A DNA stretch of 64,000 nt from an uncultured Candidatus Hydrogenedens sp. (GTDB lineage: Bacteria; Desulfobacterota_D; UBA1144). Positions 55,099 to 63,930 of this stretch are shown here, piece by piece. The notes beneath the pieces were generated by a model, which had not been told where the DNA came from, did no database searches, and worked only from the letters and a program-made list of their open reading frames with translations. The stretch covers positions 1 to 64,000 of the forward strand of contig CACLTT010000002.1 of assembly GCA_902609885.1 (NCBI GenBank), written 5' to 3'. How positions within the stretch are numbered: position 1 is the first letter of the stretch; each line of letters opens with the position of its first letter. The position numbers and the translations under genes were made by a program.

Positions 55099-56724
55099 AT
55101 GAAAAATGATTTAAAAATATGTATGTCTCAATTAAATTTTAAAGTAGGGGCAATAGAGAGTAATACTAGCAAAATTATTGAAGTTATTAAGAGCTGTAGG
55201 AAAAAAAAGGTTGATATTGTATGTTTTCCCGAACTATCCATATCCGGATATCCGCCTGAAGATTTGCTAATTAATAAGTTTTTTATAAAAAAGATAAATT
55301 CTAGTTTGAAAAGAATAGCAGATGAAACTAGAAATATTTGTTGTGTTATTGGACACCCACATAGAGTAAAAGAAAATTTATATAATTGTGCAAGTGTTTT
55401 TATAAACCAGAAAATATGCGGGAGATATTATAAAAATCATTTGCCCAACTATGGTGTGTTTGACGAGAAAAGATATTTTCAAACTGGCAATGAATTTTTT
55501 TCTTTTGAATTCAAAAAAATAAAGATAGCTATATCAATTTGTGAAGATATATGGGTAAACGACAAAAAGTTTAAAAAATATTTAAAGGATAATCCTTCGA
55601 AATTATTAATAAATATTTCAGCATCTCCATATTCAATTAAAAAAGAAAAGCTGAGATTTAAAAAGGTTAGCAACTTTGCAAAAAAAAACCAAATTGATGT
55701 TTTATATTGTAATTTGATTGGTGGACAAGATGAACTCATTTTTGATGGATCTAGTATGGCGATTTCAGAGCAAGGAAAATTAATTGATAAAGCTTTTTCT
55801 TTTAAGGAAGAGAATAAAATTATCAATTACCCGTTTAGGTCTAAAATAATAAGAAAAATTCCTTCAAATAATATAGATAGCATTTTTAATGCATTAGTCT
55901 TGGGAGTTAGAGATTATGTTTTAAAGAACAACTTCACTAAAGTTATTATTGGGATATCAGGCGGAATTGACTCTGCTTTAGTATCTGCAATATCAAAAGT
56001 TGCACTGGGAGGAAAAAATATTTATGGATTCGCACTTCCTTCAGAATATAACTCTCACGAAAGCTTGAAATTAGCTAGGAATTTGTCAGATAACCTTAGG
56101 TTTAAACTTGGTGAGTTAAGTATTGAGGAAATTTTTAATGCAAATATTTCACTTTTATATTCAACTCTTTTTAAAAATTTGAAATGGAATATTACGGAGG
56201 AAAATCTACAATCAAGAATAAGGTCTAATCTGCTCATGGCAATATCAAATAAATTCAATTATTTGCTATTATCAACAGGTAATAAAAGCGAAATGAGTGT
56301 TGGCTATTCAACTATCTACGGTGATTTATCAGGTGGACTAGCTCCGTTAAAAGATATTCCAAAAACATTAGTTTATAAAATTGCTAAATTTTATAATAAA
56401 AAATATCCTAATAATAAAATCCCTGCAGGAATCATCTACAGAGAGCCTAGCGCAGAATTAAGACCAAATCAAAAAGATTCTGATTCATTACCACCATATA
56501 AAGATTTAGATAAAATACTTAATTTATATGTAGAGAACTTTTTAAGTATTAATGAAATTTATATAGCTACTAAAATTCAAAAAAGAATAATAAAAAAAAT
56601 AGTCGATCTTATAGATAAAAATGAGTTTAAAAGAAGGCAAGGACCTCCAGGTATAAAAGTTACCAATGTTGCTTTTGGAAAAGATCGAAGGTTTCCTATA
56701 ACTAATGGGTTTAAAAATTATTGA
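55099..56724 (+). CDS. nadE: NAD+ synthetase, glutamine-dependent (nitrilase-NadE fusion)
   Basis: NadE amidates nicotinate adenine dinucleotide. The 541 residues contain an N-terminal nitrilase-type glutaminase with Glu in CFPELSISGYPPEDLL, Lys in RYYKNHLPNYGVF and Cys in ISICEDIW. The C-terminal synthetase has the P-loop SGGIDSALV near 287, STGNKSEMSVGYSTIYGDLSG and a PSAELRPNQKD segment. It can therefore use glutamine. It stands 37 nt from the divergent protease gene and is followed after 36 nt by tyrS. Confidence 0.96.
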   Translation: MKNDLKICMSQLNFKVGAIESNTSKIIEVIKSCRKKKVDIVCFPELSISGYPPEDLLINKFFIKKINSSLKRIADETRNICCVIGHPHRVKENLYNCASVFINQKICGRYYKNHLPNYGVFDEKRYFQTGNEFFSFEFKKIKIAISICEDIWVNDKKFKKYLKDNPSKLLINISASPYSIKKEKLRFKKVSNFAKKNQIDVLYCNLIGGQDELIFDGSSMAISEQGKLIDKAFSFKEENKIINYPFRSKIIRKIPSNNIDSIFNALVLGVRDYVLKNNFTKVIIGISGGIDSALVSAISKVALGGKNIYGFALPSEYNSHESLKLARNLSDNLRFKLGELSIEEIFNANISLLYSTLFKNLKWNITEENLQSRIRSNLLMAISNKFNYLLLSTGNKSEMSVGYSTIYGDLSGGLAPLKDIPKTLVYKIAKFYNKKYPNNKIPAGIIYREPSAELRPNQKDSDSLPPYKDLDKILNLYVENFLSINEIYIATKIQKRIIKKIVDLIDKNEFKRRQGPPGIKVTNVAFGKDRRFPITNGFKNY

Positions 56725-56760
56725 TTATAGACCAAATTTTAAAGTAGTATATTTGTAATA

Positions 56761-57954
56761 ATGAGTTTTTTGAACCCAAGTGAACAATTACAAATAATTA
56801 AAGAAAACGTTGAAGAGATAATTCCCGAAGAGGAGCTTTTTGGTAAATTAAAAAATTCTTATAATGAATCTAAACCTTTAAAGATTAAAGCCGGATTTGA
56901 TCCTACATCTGCAGATTTACATTTAGGCCATACTTTATTAATAAAAAAATTAAAAATTTTTCAAGATTTGGGACATGAAATAAATTTTTTAATTGGTGAC
57001 TTTACTGCAAGAATTGGTGATCCAACAGGCAGAGATAAAACCAGGCCACCTTTAAGTGAAGAAAAAATAATTTCAAATTCGAAAACATATGAAAAACAAC
57101 TTTTTAAAATTTTAGATAAAAATAATGTCAATATTTTATATAATTCAAAATGGTTTGATAAATTCGATCTAAAAAAATTAATAGAACTATCATCAATGGA
57201 AAACGTAGCGCGAATTTTAGAGAGGGATGATTTTAAAAATAGGTATAGTTCTGGCGAAAGTATTACACTTACTGAATTTCTATATCCATTATTACAAGCA
57301 TATGATTCTGTTTATCTAGAATCTGATGTTGAGCTTGGTGGTACAGATCAAAGATTTAATATTTTACTTGGTAGGCAAATTCAAAAAGCTTTTGGAAAAG
57401 ATTTGCAAGTAGCTATCTTTCTTCCAATTCTTGAAGGTATTGATGGAAATTTGAAAATGTCCAAAAGTTACAAAAACTATATTGGTATTAATGAAGAACC
57501 AAGTGATATTTTCGGTAAAATTATGTCAATTTCGGATGAATTGATGGAAAGGTACATCAAAATACTTTTTTCAAATAATAAAGAACTTTTTAGAAATATT
57601 TCCTCTCCATTTGATAGAAAGAAAAAGTTAGCGATCTCGTTAATAACTGATTATCACAATGAAAAAGCAGCGTTAAAAGCAAAAAATGATTTTGAAAAAA
57701 CATATTCTAATAAAGATTTTCCTAATAATATAAAAAAACAAGTCATTAGCCTTGATTCCAAAAATATAATTGAATTGATTGAGGAGTTTACATCGAGATC
57801 ATTGACAAGATCTGAAATCAAAAGATTAATTAAAAGCAGTTCAATACAAATGAATGATTTGAAAATACCAAATTTGGATTTCATACCAAAAAAAGACTTA
57901 ATTTATGAAATTAAAATCGGTAAAAGAAAATTTTACAAAGTTAAATTTAAATGA
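56761..57954 (+). CDS. tyrS: Tyrosyl-tRNA synthetase
   Basis: This class Ic synthetase of 397 residues has the HIGH-type motif HLGH (54-57) in [25 protein letters not shown], the tyrosine-site GGTDQRFN and the KMSKS loop at about 232-236 (LKMSKSYKN). A C-terminal S4-like RNA-binding segment ([17 protein letters not shown]) follows. The stop is 2 nt from the 3' end of the convergent RNase P RNA gene. Confidence 0.96.
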   Translation: MSFLNPSEQLQIIKENVEEIIPEEELFGKLKNSYNESKPLKIKAGFDPTSADLHLGHTLLIKKLKIFQDLGHEINFLIGDFTARIGDPTGRDKTRPPLSEEKIISNSKTYEKQLFKILDKNNVNILYNSKWFDKFDLKKLIELSSMENVARILERDDFKNRYSSGESITLTEFLYPLLQAYDSVYLESDVELGGTDQRFNILLGRQIQKAFGKDLQVAIFLPILEGIDGNLKMSKSYKNYIGINEEPSDIFGKIMSISDELMERYIKILFSNNKELFRNISSPFDRKKKLAISLITDYHNEKAALKAKNDFEKTYSNKDFPNNIKKQVISLDSKNIIELIEEFTSRSLTRSEIKRLIKSSSIQMNDLKIPNLDFIPKKDLIYEIKIGKRKFYKVKFK

Positions 57955-57956
57955 AT

Positions 57957-58298
57957 GAGTGGATTAATAAGCCGAATTCTGTTCTATGTGATCATTTATC
58001 TAGATCTAAAATTACTTTCAGATTCAAGCGACCTACCCAGAAGTAATTGCTAGGGATAACAACTTCTTTATTTGGTCTTGCTCCAGATAGGGTTTGCCTT
58101 GCCTTTCTTTGTCACCAAAAAAAGCGGTAGTCTCTTACACTGCCTTTTCACCCTTACCATCAACATCATATGTTTATTAATGGCGGTTATTTTCTGTGGC
58201 ACTTTCCATTGCTTCACAGCATCTGGATGTTATCCAGTATCTTTCCCTATGGAGTTCGGACTTTCCTCTTGCTACGCAAGCGATCACTCAATCCACTC
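57957..58298 (-). ncRNA. rnpB: RNase P RNA, bacterial type A
   Basis: On the minus strand the RNA begins GAGTGGATT and ends AATCCACTC, which pair as helix P1. The 5' part of the core carries GAGGAAAGTCCGAACTCC and CATAGGG (P4/J region), followed by the GGTAAGGGTGAAA block. Near the 3' end come CAAACCC, GGGTAGGTCGCTTGA and ACAGAATTCGGCTTAT, all diagnostic. The length of about 342 nt is normal. The 3' end lies 2 nt from the tyrS stop, and the start is 10 nt after the rnhA stop. Any open frame over this region is spurious. Confidence 0.95.
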
Positions 58299-58305
58299 AG
58301 TAATT

Positions 58306-58334
58306 AATTTAATTTCTAATTCCATTCTTTGCAA
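58306..58334 (-). promoter_or_regulatory. Candidate rnpB promoter inside the 3' end of rnhA
   Basis: On the minus strand TTGCAA (58329-58334), 17 bp, TAAATT (58306-58311), then 7 nt to the first base of rnpB. Both hexamers match four of six consensus positions, but spacing and start distance are right. Confidence 0.4.
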
Positions 58335-58716
58335 GCTCATCCGCAATTTTATTTTCTTCACGTGGAATTGAAGTCAGGATTATTTCAGTTGAAATTTTAC
58401 TATAGATAACGTGAGCTTTCTCTAGCAAAGACTTTAAATTTTGATCTTTACATTTCCATTTTTTATTAAATTGCATACACACAAGTTTGGAGTCAGAAAA
58501 AATTTTAATTTGTTTAAAGCTATTATATTTTTTTAATATTAAATCTAACGTAAATATTAGTGCCTCATACTCCGCAATATTATTGGTGACAATTCCTTCC
58601 AGTGGTAGCGAAAATTCTTCTCTTATTTCTTTACTATTAATAAAAATTCCAATTCCACCATTTCCTGGATTTGGTTGGCAGGCGCCATCAATAAATATTT
58701 TAAGATAATTATTCAT
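58309..58716 (-). CDS. rnhA: Ribonuclease HI family protein
   Basis: The 135-residue protein cleaves RNA in RNA-DNA hybrids. The metal ligands are visible as Asp10 in FIDGACQPNPGNGG, Glu49 in NNIAEYEAL, Asp75 in IFSDSKLV and a late Asp in KIADELAKN. It is the short form without the basic protrusion of E. coli RNase HI. Its start overlaps the zinc-ribbon gene by 8 nt; a zinc-ribbon gene next to an RNase H gene is a recurrent bacterial arrangement. Its 3' end probably contains the rnpB promoter. Confidence 0.88.
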   Translation of the reverse strand: MNNYLKIFIDGACQPNPGNGGIGIFINSKEIREEFSLPLEGIVTNNIAEYEALIFTLDLILKKYNSFKQIKIFSDSKLVCMQFNKKWKCKDQNLKSLLEKAHVIYSKISTEIILTSIPREENKIADELAKNGIRN

Positions 58717-59422
58717 CTGAATTTTCTTCAGGAATTAAAATTTTTCTGCAGTGTGGACAACTTATAACTTCGGTTTTTTGTAAAACTTTGATGTATGTCT
58801 GCGGGGGTATTGTGAGACAGCAATAACTACATGTTTCCCCAATTGCGGGAACTATTACTGGCGGATTATCAACCATCAAAGACTCATAACGAATCAAAAA
58901 ATCTTGATCTAAAGTTTTTGTTTTACTATCTCTCTCAATAGATAGCTTATCTTTTTTATCAGTATATTCTTTCAATTTAGATTTTAATGTTTCTATTTGA
59001 CTTGTTAATGGCTCGATTTCACTAAGAAAAAATTGCTCCATTTCAGTAAGTGCTTTTTTTGAATTGTCCGTCGATTCCATTGTTTTTATTTGTGAATCTT
59101 CAATCTCTAACTTGAGTCTCTTTAGGTCACCAGTTTCTTTCTGTAATGCTTCAAATTCTTTTGTTGAGTTTATAGAAAATAATTTCTCTTCTTGCTCATT
59201 TATTTTATTATCAATAGAATCAATTTCATTATTATAATTTTTCATTTCTTTCTCAAGTTCATTGATTTTTTCTTTAAGATTATTAATTTTTATATTTTCG
59301 GAATCTATTTTCGTTTCCATAGCAGATATTTCTTTTGGTAGATTTTCAAAAGACTTTTCGAATTCAGCTATCTCTATATCAATCTTTTGAAGTTTTAAAA
59401 ATTGATTAATTTTATCCTGCAT
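58709..59422 (-). CDS. Coiled-coil protein with C4-type zinc ribbon (DUF164/CsgI-like family)
   Basis: The 237-residue protein has a long coiled coil over residues about 10-170, rich in Glu, Lys, Ile and Leu. The C-terminal zinc ribbon has CSYC and CPHC pairs about 28 residues apart. The biochemical role of the family is not settled. I take the ATG at 59422 (MQDKINQFLK); eight further codons upstream would run into the tRNA gene. It starts 15 nt after that tRNA on the same strand, so the two are cotranscribed, and it overlaps rnhA by 8 nt. Confidence 0.85.
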   Translation of the reverse strand: MQDKINQFLKLQKIDIEIAEFEKSFENLPKEISAMETKIDSENIKINNLKEKINELEKEMKNYNNEIDSIDNKINEQEEKLFSINSTKEFEALQKETGDLKRLKLEIEDSQIKTMESTDNSKKALTEMEQFFLSEIEPLTSQIETLKSKLKEYTDKKDKLSIERDSKTKTLDQDFLIRYESLMVDNPPVIVPAIGETCSYCCLTIPPQTYIKVLQKTEVISCPHCRKILIPEENSDE

Positions 59423-59437
59423 CAAAAACCACCTATT

Positions 59438-59511
59438 TGGGCCCAACTGGGTTCGAACCAGTGACCGCCCGGTTATGAGCCGGGAGCTCTGACCAGCTGA
59501 GCTATGGGCCC
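59438..59511 (-). tRNA. tRNA with CAT anticodon, probably tRNA-Ile2 (lysidine-modified)
   Basis: On the minus strand the 5' arm GGGCCCA pairs fully with TGGGCCC, discriminator A. The D arm is GCTCAGCTGGTCAGAGC and the anticodon stem is a strong CCCGG/CCGGG around CTCATAA, with anticodon at 59475-59477. The GGNCC acceptor and CGGCTCATAACCG arm resemble tRNA-Ile with k2CAU from other bacteria, so I call it Ile2, with elongator Met as the alternative. No CCA is encoded. The gene heads the zinc-ribbon/rnhA transcript. Confidence 0.88.
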
Positions 59512-59529
59512 TATAATAAACAAGACCTA

Positions 59530-59558
59530 ATCCTATTTAATTAAGCTTGTAATGTCAA
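59530..59558 (-). promoter_or_regulatory. Sigma-70 promoter for the minus-strand CAT tRNA
   Basis: On the minus strand TTGACA (59553-59558), 17 bp, TAGGAT (59530-59535). The -35 is perfect and the -10 has the invariant TA...T. The start would be about 10-15 nt before the tRNA. Confidence 0.65.
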
Positions 59559-59587
59559 CAAATTTTATTTTACACCCTAATCAACGA

Positions 59588-59615
59588 TTGACACAATTCT
59601 TCTTCTATTTATAAT
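59588..59615 (+). promoter_or_regulatory. Consensus sigma-70 promoter of the sco-cox operon
   Basis: TTGACA (59588-59593), 16 bp, TATAAT (59610-59615): both hexamers are perfect. The start near 59622 leaves a leader of about 17 nt before the sco ATG. It is back to back with the tRNA promoter at 59530-59558. Confidence 0.75.
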
Positions 59616-59638
59616 TTATTTCACCCCTATGGTTAAAT

Positions 59639-60415
59639 ATGAGACTTTTATTTTTTTTAATTATCCTAACTTTCGAAGCTTATTCAATAAGTGACGTAAA
59701 TGATATTAGAAACAATGTAGGATGGGATGAAAAATATGGCAAATCAATTGATTTAGAGTCCCAAATTGTATCTATATCAGGTGAGAAAACAAATCTCAAC
59801 AATATTTTAAATAAAGATATTCCAACAGTTTTCGTTCTAGCTTATTACTCTTGTCCAAAAATGTGTTCTTTTATATTAGATGGTGTAAAAGATGTTGTTC
59901 AAGCATCAAATAAAAGACCTGGCATTGACTATAACCTAGTAACCTTAAGTTTTAATTCCAGAGATAGTTTTGAATCATCAAGGGTATTTGAAAATAAATA
60001 CAGTTCCATATTAAATGCTGATGAAAGTTGGAATTTTTATACATCAGATGATATAAGCATTGAAAAAATTACTAAATCAGTTGGATTTAAATTTCAACCA
60101 GATGGGGATGAATTTGCTCATCCTGCAGGTATAATATTACTAACAAATGATGGAATAGTATCAAGATATCTATCCGGTGTTATTTATGATCCTAGAGATT
60201 TTAAATTAGCTATAATTGAAGCTTCTCAAGGAACTACTGGAACAGTATCTCTAAGTGACAAGGTATTATTATATTGTTTTGATTTTGACCCCGTAGGTAA
60301 AAAGTATGCACTCAGAGCTTTAAACGTTATGAAGTTAGGTGGTGCTATTACACTTTTTGCCATTATAATAATGATGGGGTTTTTGTGGTTAAGAAAAAAC
60401 AAGGGGGAACAATAA
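59639..60415 (+). CDS. SCO1/SenC-family copper chaperone for cytochrome oxidase
   Basis: SCO proteins help load CuA in oxidase subunit II. The 258-residue protein has an N-terminal signal (1-16), a thioredoxin-like domain with the copper-binding CPKMC (Cys72, Cys76) and the ligand His161 in DEFAHPAGI. A C-terminal membrane helix (GGAITLFAIIIMMGFLWL) with a basic tail follows. This C-terminal anchor, rather than an N-terminal one, suits the signal peptide seen. It is the first gene of the cox operon, 5 nt from coxB. Confidence 0.9.
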   Translation: MRLLFFLIILTFEAYSISDVNDIRNNVGWDEKYGKSIDLESQIVSISGEKTNLNNILNKDIPTVFVLAYYSCPKMCSFILDGVKDVVQASNKRPGIDYNLVTLSFNSRDSFESSRVFENKYSSILNADESWNFYTSDDISIEKITKSVGFKFQPDGDEFAHPAGIILLTNDGIVSRYLSGVIYDPRDFKLAIIEASQGTTGTVSLSDKVLLYCFDFDPVGKKYALRALNVMKLGGAITLFAIIIMMGFLWLRKNKGEQ

Positions 60416-60420
60416 TATAA

Positions 60421-61371
60421 ATGGATTGGCTACCTACTTCTGCGTCAACATTTGCACCACAGGTGGATAGTATATTATGGTTGGTAACCATAATTTCTGT
60501 TGTTTCCTGTATTTTAGTTGGTTTTTTATTAATATACTTTGTTGTAAAGTACAGAAGGCGTTCTGATAATGATCAAACACCAGCAATTACTCATGACAGT
60601 TTTTTAGAAACACTATGGACAGTAATACCCACAATACTATGTATTCTCATTTTTATTTATGGCTATGTCTATTATGATAAATATACTACACCGACCAAAG
60701 GGGCTTATGAAATCAATGTTACAGCTCAAAGATGGTCATGGTCTTTTGCTTACCCTAATGGAAAGAAGACTTTTAATGAATTATATGTGCCTATCAATAA
60801 ACCTGTAAGGCTTGTCATGCAATCTAAAGATGTCTTGCATAGTTTTTTTGTTCCTGCGTTTAGAGTAAAACAGGATGTTATTGGAAATAGATATACTTTT
60901 ATCAATTTTACTCCAACCAAGGAGGGGGTTTTTGATATTTATTGTACGGAGTATTGTGGTATTTCACATTCAGATATGTTGGCCAAAGTTCATGTAGTTT
61001 CCGATATTGAATATGCTAAATGGGAGTCGGGAGATTCTGCTGATGTGGAAAATGCATATGCAGGTATGGCACCTGATAAAATTGGTGAACAATTATACTC
61101 ATCAAAAGGTTGTGTAGCTTGCCACAGTATTGATGGAGCAAATGGAGTTGGACCTAGCTGGAAAAACCTTTTTGGTCTGGAACGAGAATTTATAGATGGA
61201 ACTAAAGAGATAGCTGATGAAAATTATATTAAAACATCAATACTATATCCAGTTAATCCGCCACAAGGAAAGGTGGTTAAAGGCTATGCTCCGGTAATGC
61301 CTTCATATCAAGGACTTTTGTCTGATTCTGAGATTACAGCAATTATCGAGTATATTAAAACTATTAAGTAG
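60421..61371 (+). CDS. coxB: Cytochrome c oxidase subunit II with fused cytochrome c domain
   Basis: The 316-residue subunit has two membrane helices near 20-40 and 60-85. The CuA site has a histidine in KDVLHSFFVP and the CTEYCGISHSDM loop (Cys175, Cys179, His183). A C-terminal heme c domain has CVACH (231-235) and an axial methionine probably in APVMPSYQG. The fused heme makes this a caa3-type oxidase fed by cytochrome c or a membrane donor. The first residues (MDWLPTSAS) contain no clear cleavable signal. Confidence 0.94.
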   Translation: MDWLPTSASTFAPQVDSILWLVTIISVVSCILVGFLLIYFVVKYRRRSDNDQTPAITHDSFLETLWTVIPTILCILIFIYGYVYYDKYTTPTKGAYEINVTAQRWSWSFAYPNGKKTFNELYVPINKPVRLVMQSKDVLHSFFVPAFRVKQDVIGNRYTFINFTPTKEGVFDIYCTEYCGISHSDMLAKVHVVSDIEYAKWESGDSADVENAYAGMAPDKIGEQLYSSKGCVACHSIDGANGVGPSWKNLFGLEREFIDGTKEIADENYIKTSILYPVNPPQGKVVKGYAPVMPSYQGLLSDSEITAIIEYIKTIK

Positions 61372-61380
61372 GAGTTTAAA

Positions 61381-62979
61381 ATGACAGATCATCATGATTT
61401 TGACAAAAATTATTTAGAGAATGGAAAGGGCTTTAAATCCTGGTTTTTTACTGTAGATCACAAAAGACTTGGAGTAATGTACCTTTGGGCGATTGGTGTC
61501 TTTTTTGTATTGGCAGCGATTGCTTCTTTTTTGATTAGATTTGAACATCTTAGCCCAGGTCAAACAATTATTAGTGCTCAAACATATAATGTTTTATTTA
61601 CACTGCATGGAGCTGTAATGGTTTTTCTTTTTATTGTTCCCGGCGTTGCAGCAAGTTTTGGTAACTTTTTAATACCATTAATGATTGGAGCACGTGATGT
61701 TATTTTCCCGAAACTTAATTTATATAGCTTCTGGATTTATTGTGCCGGTTCTTTGATTTTATTGTTATCCTTAGCTGCGCCAGTCGATACAGGATGGACA
61801 TTTTATACACCTTATTCTATTGATACTGGTACAAATGTAATACTGGTCACGTTTGGTGTTTTTGTATTAGGATTTTCTTCTATACTTACAGGAATTAATT
61901 TTATTGTAAGTATGCACAAGCTTCGTGCGCCAGGTCTAACTTGGGACAGATTGCCCTTGTTCTGTTGGGCTGCATACGCTACTTCACTTCTTCAAGTTTT
62001 AGCAACCCCTGTCGTAGGAATCACTCTATTGTTATTAATAGGAGAAAGGTATTTTGGTTTAGGCTTCTTTGATCCGGCTAAAGGCGGAGACCCTGTTTTA
62101 TTTCAACACTTCTTTTGGTTTTATTCTCATCCAGCCGTATATATTATGATACTTCCTGCTATGGGTATTATTTCAGAGGTAATACCTGTATTTTCCAGGA
62201 AACCGATTTTTGGTTATAAAGCCATTGCATATTCAAGCCTTGCAATTGCTCTAATTAGCTTTTTGGTTTGGGGACATCATATGTTTACCAGTGGACAGTC
62301 AAAACTTATAAATATTATTTTTTCAGTCATAACATTTGCTGTTGCTGTGCCAACAGCTATAAAAGTTTTCAATTGGTTGTGGACAATGTATAAAGGTTCA
62401 GTAGAACTAAGTGCTGCCATGCTATATTCTCTTGCTTTTATTTTTCTTTTCACAATTGGTGGTCTAACAGGATTATTTTTAGGAGCTTTAGCTGCGGATG
62501 TTCATTTACATGATACTTATTTTGTTGTAGCACATATGCATTATGTAATGATTGGTGGAACCGTATTCGGATTATTTTCTGCGATTCATTTCTGGTATCC
62601 AAAAATGTGGGGCAAAATGTTTGACGAATTTAAAGCAAAAATTGCATTTACACTAATATTTATTGGATTTAATATTGTTTTCTTCCCTCAATTTATACTT
62701 GGTACACAGGGCATGCCAAGAAGATACTTCAACTATGCCCCTGAGTTTGAAACCCTTCATCAGCTATCCACCTATGGAACTTGGATACTTGGAGTTGGAT
62801 TTATTTATATGCTTTATACATTATTTAAACCCGTTGGAGCTGCAGACTCTAATCCTTATAGATCTGTCTCTTTAGAGTGGCAAATGCCGTCACCCCCGCC
62901 GACTTTAAATTTTAAAGAGATACCAACGGTAACAACATCAACCTATGATTATGGCACTAAAGTGGAGCAGGAGGCTTAG
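61381..62979 (+). CDS. coxA: Cytochrome c oxidase subunit I
   Basis: The 532-residue heme-copper core has about 12 membrane segments. Heme a ligands lie in [11 protein letters not shown] and the late [11 protein letters not shown], and the CuB/heme a3 centre in [11 protein letters not shown] (His-Tyr cross-link pair), GHHMFTSG and [11 protein letters not shown]. The HPAVY sequence puts it in the A-type family. The ribosome site AGGAG is 6 nt from the ATG. coxC starts 4 nt after the stop. Confidence 0.97.
   Translation: MTDHHDFDKNYLENGKGFKSWFFTVDHKRLGVMYLWAIGVFFVLAAIASFLIRFEHLSPGQTIISAQTYNVLFTLHGAVMVFLFIVPGVAASFGNFLIPLMIGARDVIFPKLNLYSFWIYCAGSLILLLSLAAPVDTGWTFYTPYSIDTGTNVILVTFGVFVLGFSSILTGINFIVSMHKLRAPGLTWDRLPLFCWAAYATSLLQVLATPVVGITLLLLIGERYFGLGFFDPAKGGDPVLFQHFFWFYSHPAVYIMILPAMGIISEVIPVFSRKPIFGYKAIAYSSLAIALISFLVWGHHMFTSGQSKLINIIFSVITFAVAVPTAIKVFNWLWTMYKGSVELSAAMLYSLAFIFLFTIGGLTGLFLGALAADVHLHDTYFVVAHMHYVMIGGTVFGLFSAIHFWYPKMWGKMFDEFKAKIAFTLIFIGFNIVFFPQFILGTQGMPRRYFNYAPEFETLHQLSTYGTWILGVGFIYMLYTLFKPVGAADSNPYRSVSLEWQMPSPPPTLNFKEIPTVTTSTYDYGTKVEQEA
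62969..62974 (+). promoter_or_regulatory. Shine-Dalgarno that sets the coxC start at GTG 62984
   Basis: AGGAGG sits 9 nt before GTG 62984, an ideal distance, but 18 nt before the first clean ATG at 62993. It lies within the last codons of coxA. Confidence 0.55.
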
Positions 62980-62983
62980 GTTA

Positions 62984-63628
62984 GTGCAGATTATGAAGTT
63001 TATTAAATCTTTAGCTTATCCTTCAGAAATGCTTCCTCCTATTGTTGAAGAAGAAAGTCATTTCGATCCTGAAACAGAGCATTCTGCTGCCAAACTAGGT
63101 ATGTGGCTTTTTCTTGCTACTGAATTATTGTTGTTTGGTGGATTATTTGCAGCTTATGCAATTTTCAGAGCAAAATACCCGGTTATGTTTGCTGAAGGGT
63201 CCGCAAATCTTGATGTTGTTTTAGGGTCTGTTAATACAGTAATTCTTATTTTTAGTAGCTGGACAGTAGCTGTTGCAGTTACCGCAATTCAAGAAAACAA
63301 AATAAAATTAGTCCAAGTTATGTTATGGATAACTTTAATATGTGCAGCAATTTTTGGTATTAATAAATATTTCGAATATTCATATAAACTTAGCAATGGA
63401 ATTGGCCCAGGTACAGATATTTTTTATTCTATTTATTTTGCTGCTACTGGTGTTCATATGTTGCATGTCTTTATTGGTATGGCTGTTCTAGGAGTCATTC
63501 TGAAGAGAACCTATGAAGGAAGATATTCTAAGGAGAAATTTACAGCAATTGAAATTGGTGGTTTGTATTGGCACCTCGTTGATCTTATTTGGATTTATTT
63601 GTTCCCATTGCTGTATCTAGTTGGTTAA
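62984..63628 (+). CDS. coxC: Cytochrome c oxidase subunit III
   Basis: The 214-residue subunit has five membrane helices, as in short bacterial forms without the first two helices of the mitochondrial protein. Typical segments are LGMWLFLATELLLFGGLFAAY near residue 37, the ATGVHMLHVFIGM block and the final IGGLYWHLVDLIWIYLFPLLY. I start it at GTG because of the AGGAGG 9 nt upstream; the ATG three codons later is the alternative. A longer frame into coxA has no family support. Confidence 0.92.
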   Translation: MQIMKFIKSLAYPSEMLPPIVEEESHFDPETEHSAAKLGMWLFLATELLLFGGLFAAYAIFRAKYPVMFAEGSANLDVVLGSVNTVILIFSSWTVAVAVTAIQENKIKLVQVMLWITLICAAIFGINKYFEYSYKLSNGIGPGTDIFYSIYFAATGVHMLHVFIGMAVLGVILKRTYEGRYSKEKFTAIEIGGLYWHLVDLIWIYLFPLLYLVG

Positions 63629-63637
63629 GGAGTTATT

Positions 63638-63919
63638 ATGGCGAGTGCAAATCCATATAAAACATATTTAAATATTTGGTTATTGTTAATGTTCTTAACT
63701 TTTATTACTGTTTATGCCGCAGAGTTTGATTTTGGTGCGTTAAATGTCCCAATTGCTCTTCTTATAGCTTCAGTTAAAGCTGGCGTAGTAGCCTTACATT
63801 TTATGCATCTAAAATATGAAGACTCAATGACATGGATCTTTGCAATATACCCCTTATTCTTACTATTTTTATTAATAGCCTTTTCTGCAACTGATATTTT
63901 CACAAGAGTTGCTAATTAA
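63638..63919 (+). CDS. Cytochrome c oxidase subunit IV (prokaryotic type)
   Basis: The 93-residue protein has three membrane helices and the short family motif VKAGVVALHFMHLKYED near the middle. It matches the small subunit IV that accompanies caa3-type oxidases. The ribosome site (AAGGAG) is good and it lies 9 nt after coxC. Confidence 0.85.
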   Translation: MASANPYKTYLNIWLLLMFLTFITVYAAEFDFGALNVPIALLIASVKAGVVALHFMHLKYEDSMTWIFAIYPLFLLFLLIAFSATDIFTRVAN

Positions 63920-63930
63920 GCAGGAAGTAT

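Noticed and set aside
58072-58371. Open frame of 99 codons on the plus strand
   Set aside because: It lies antisense to the RNase P RNA and the end of rnhA; the RNA is unmistakable from its P1 ends and conserved core.
62945-62983. Longer CoxC frame overlapping coxA
   Set aside because: The added residues are a basic out-of-family stretch translated from the end of coxA; AGGAGG points to GTG 62984.
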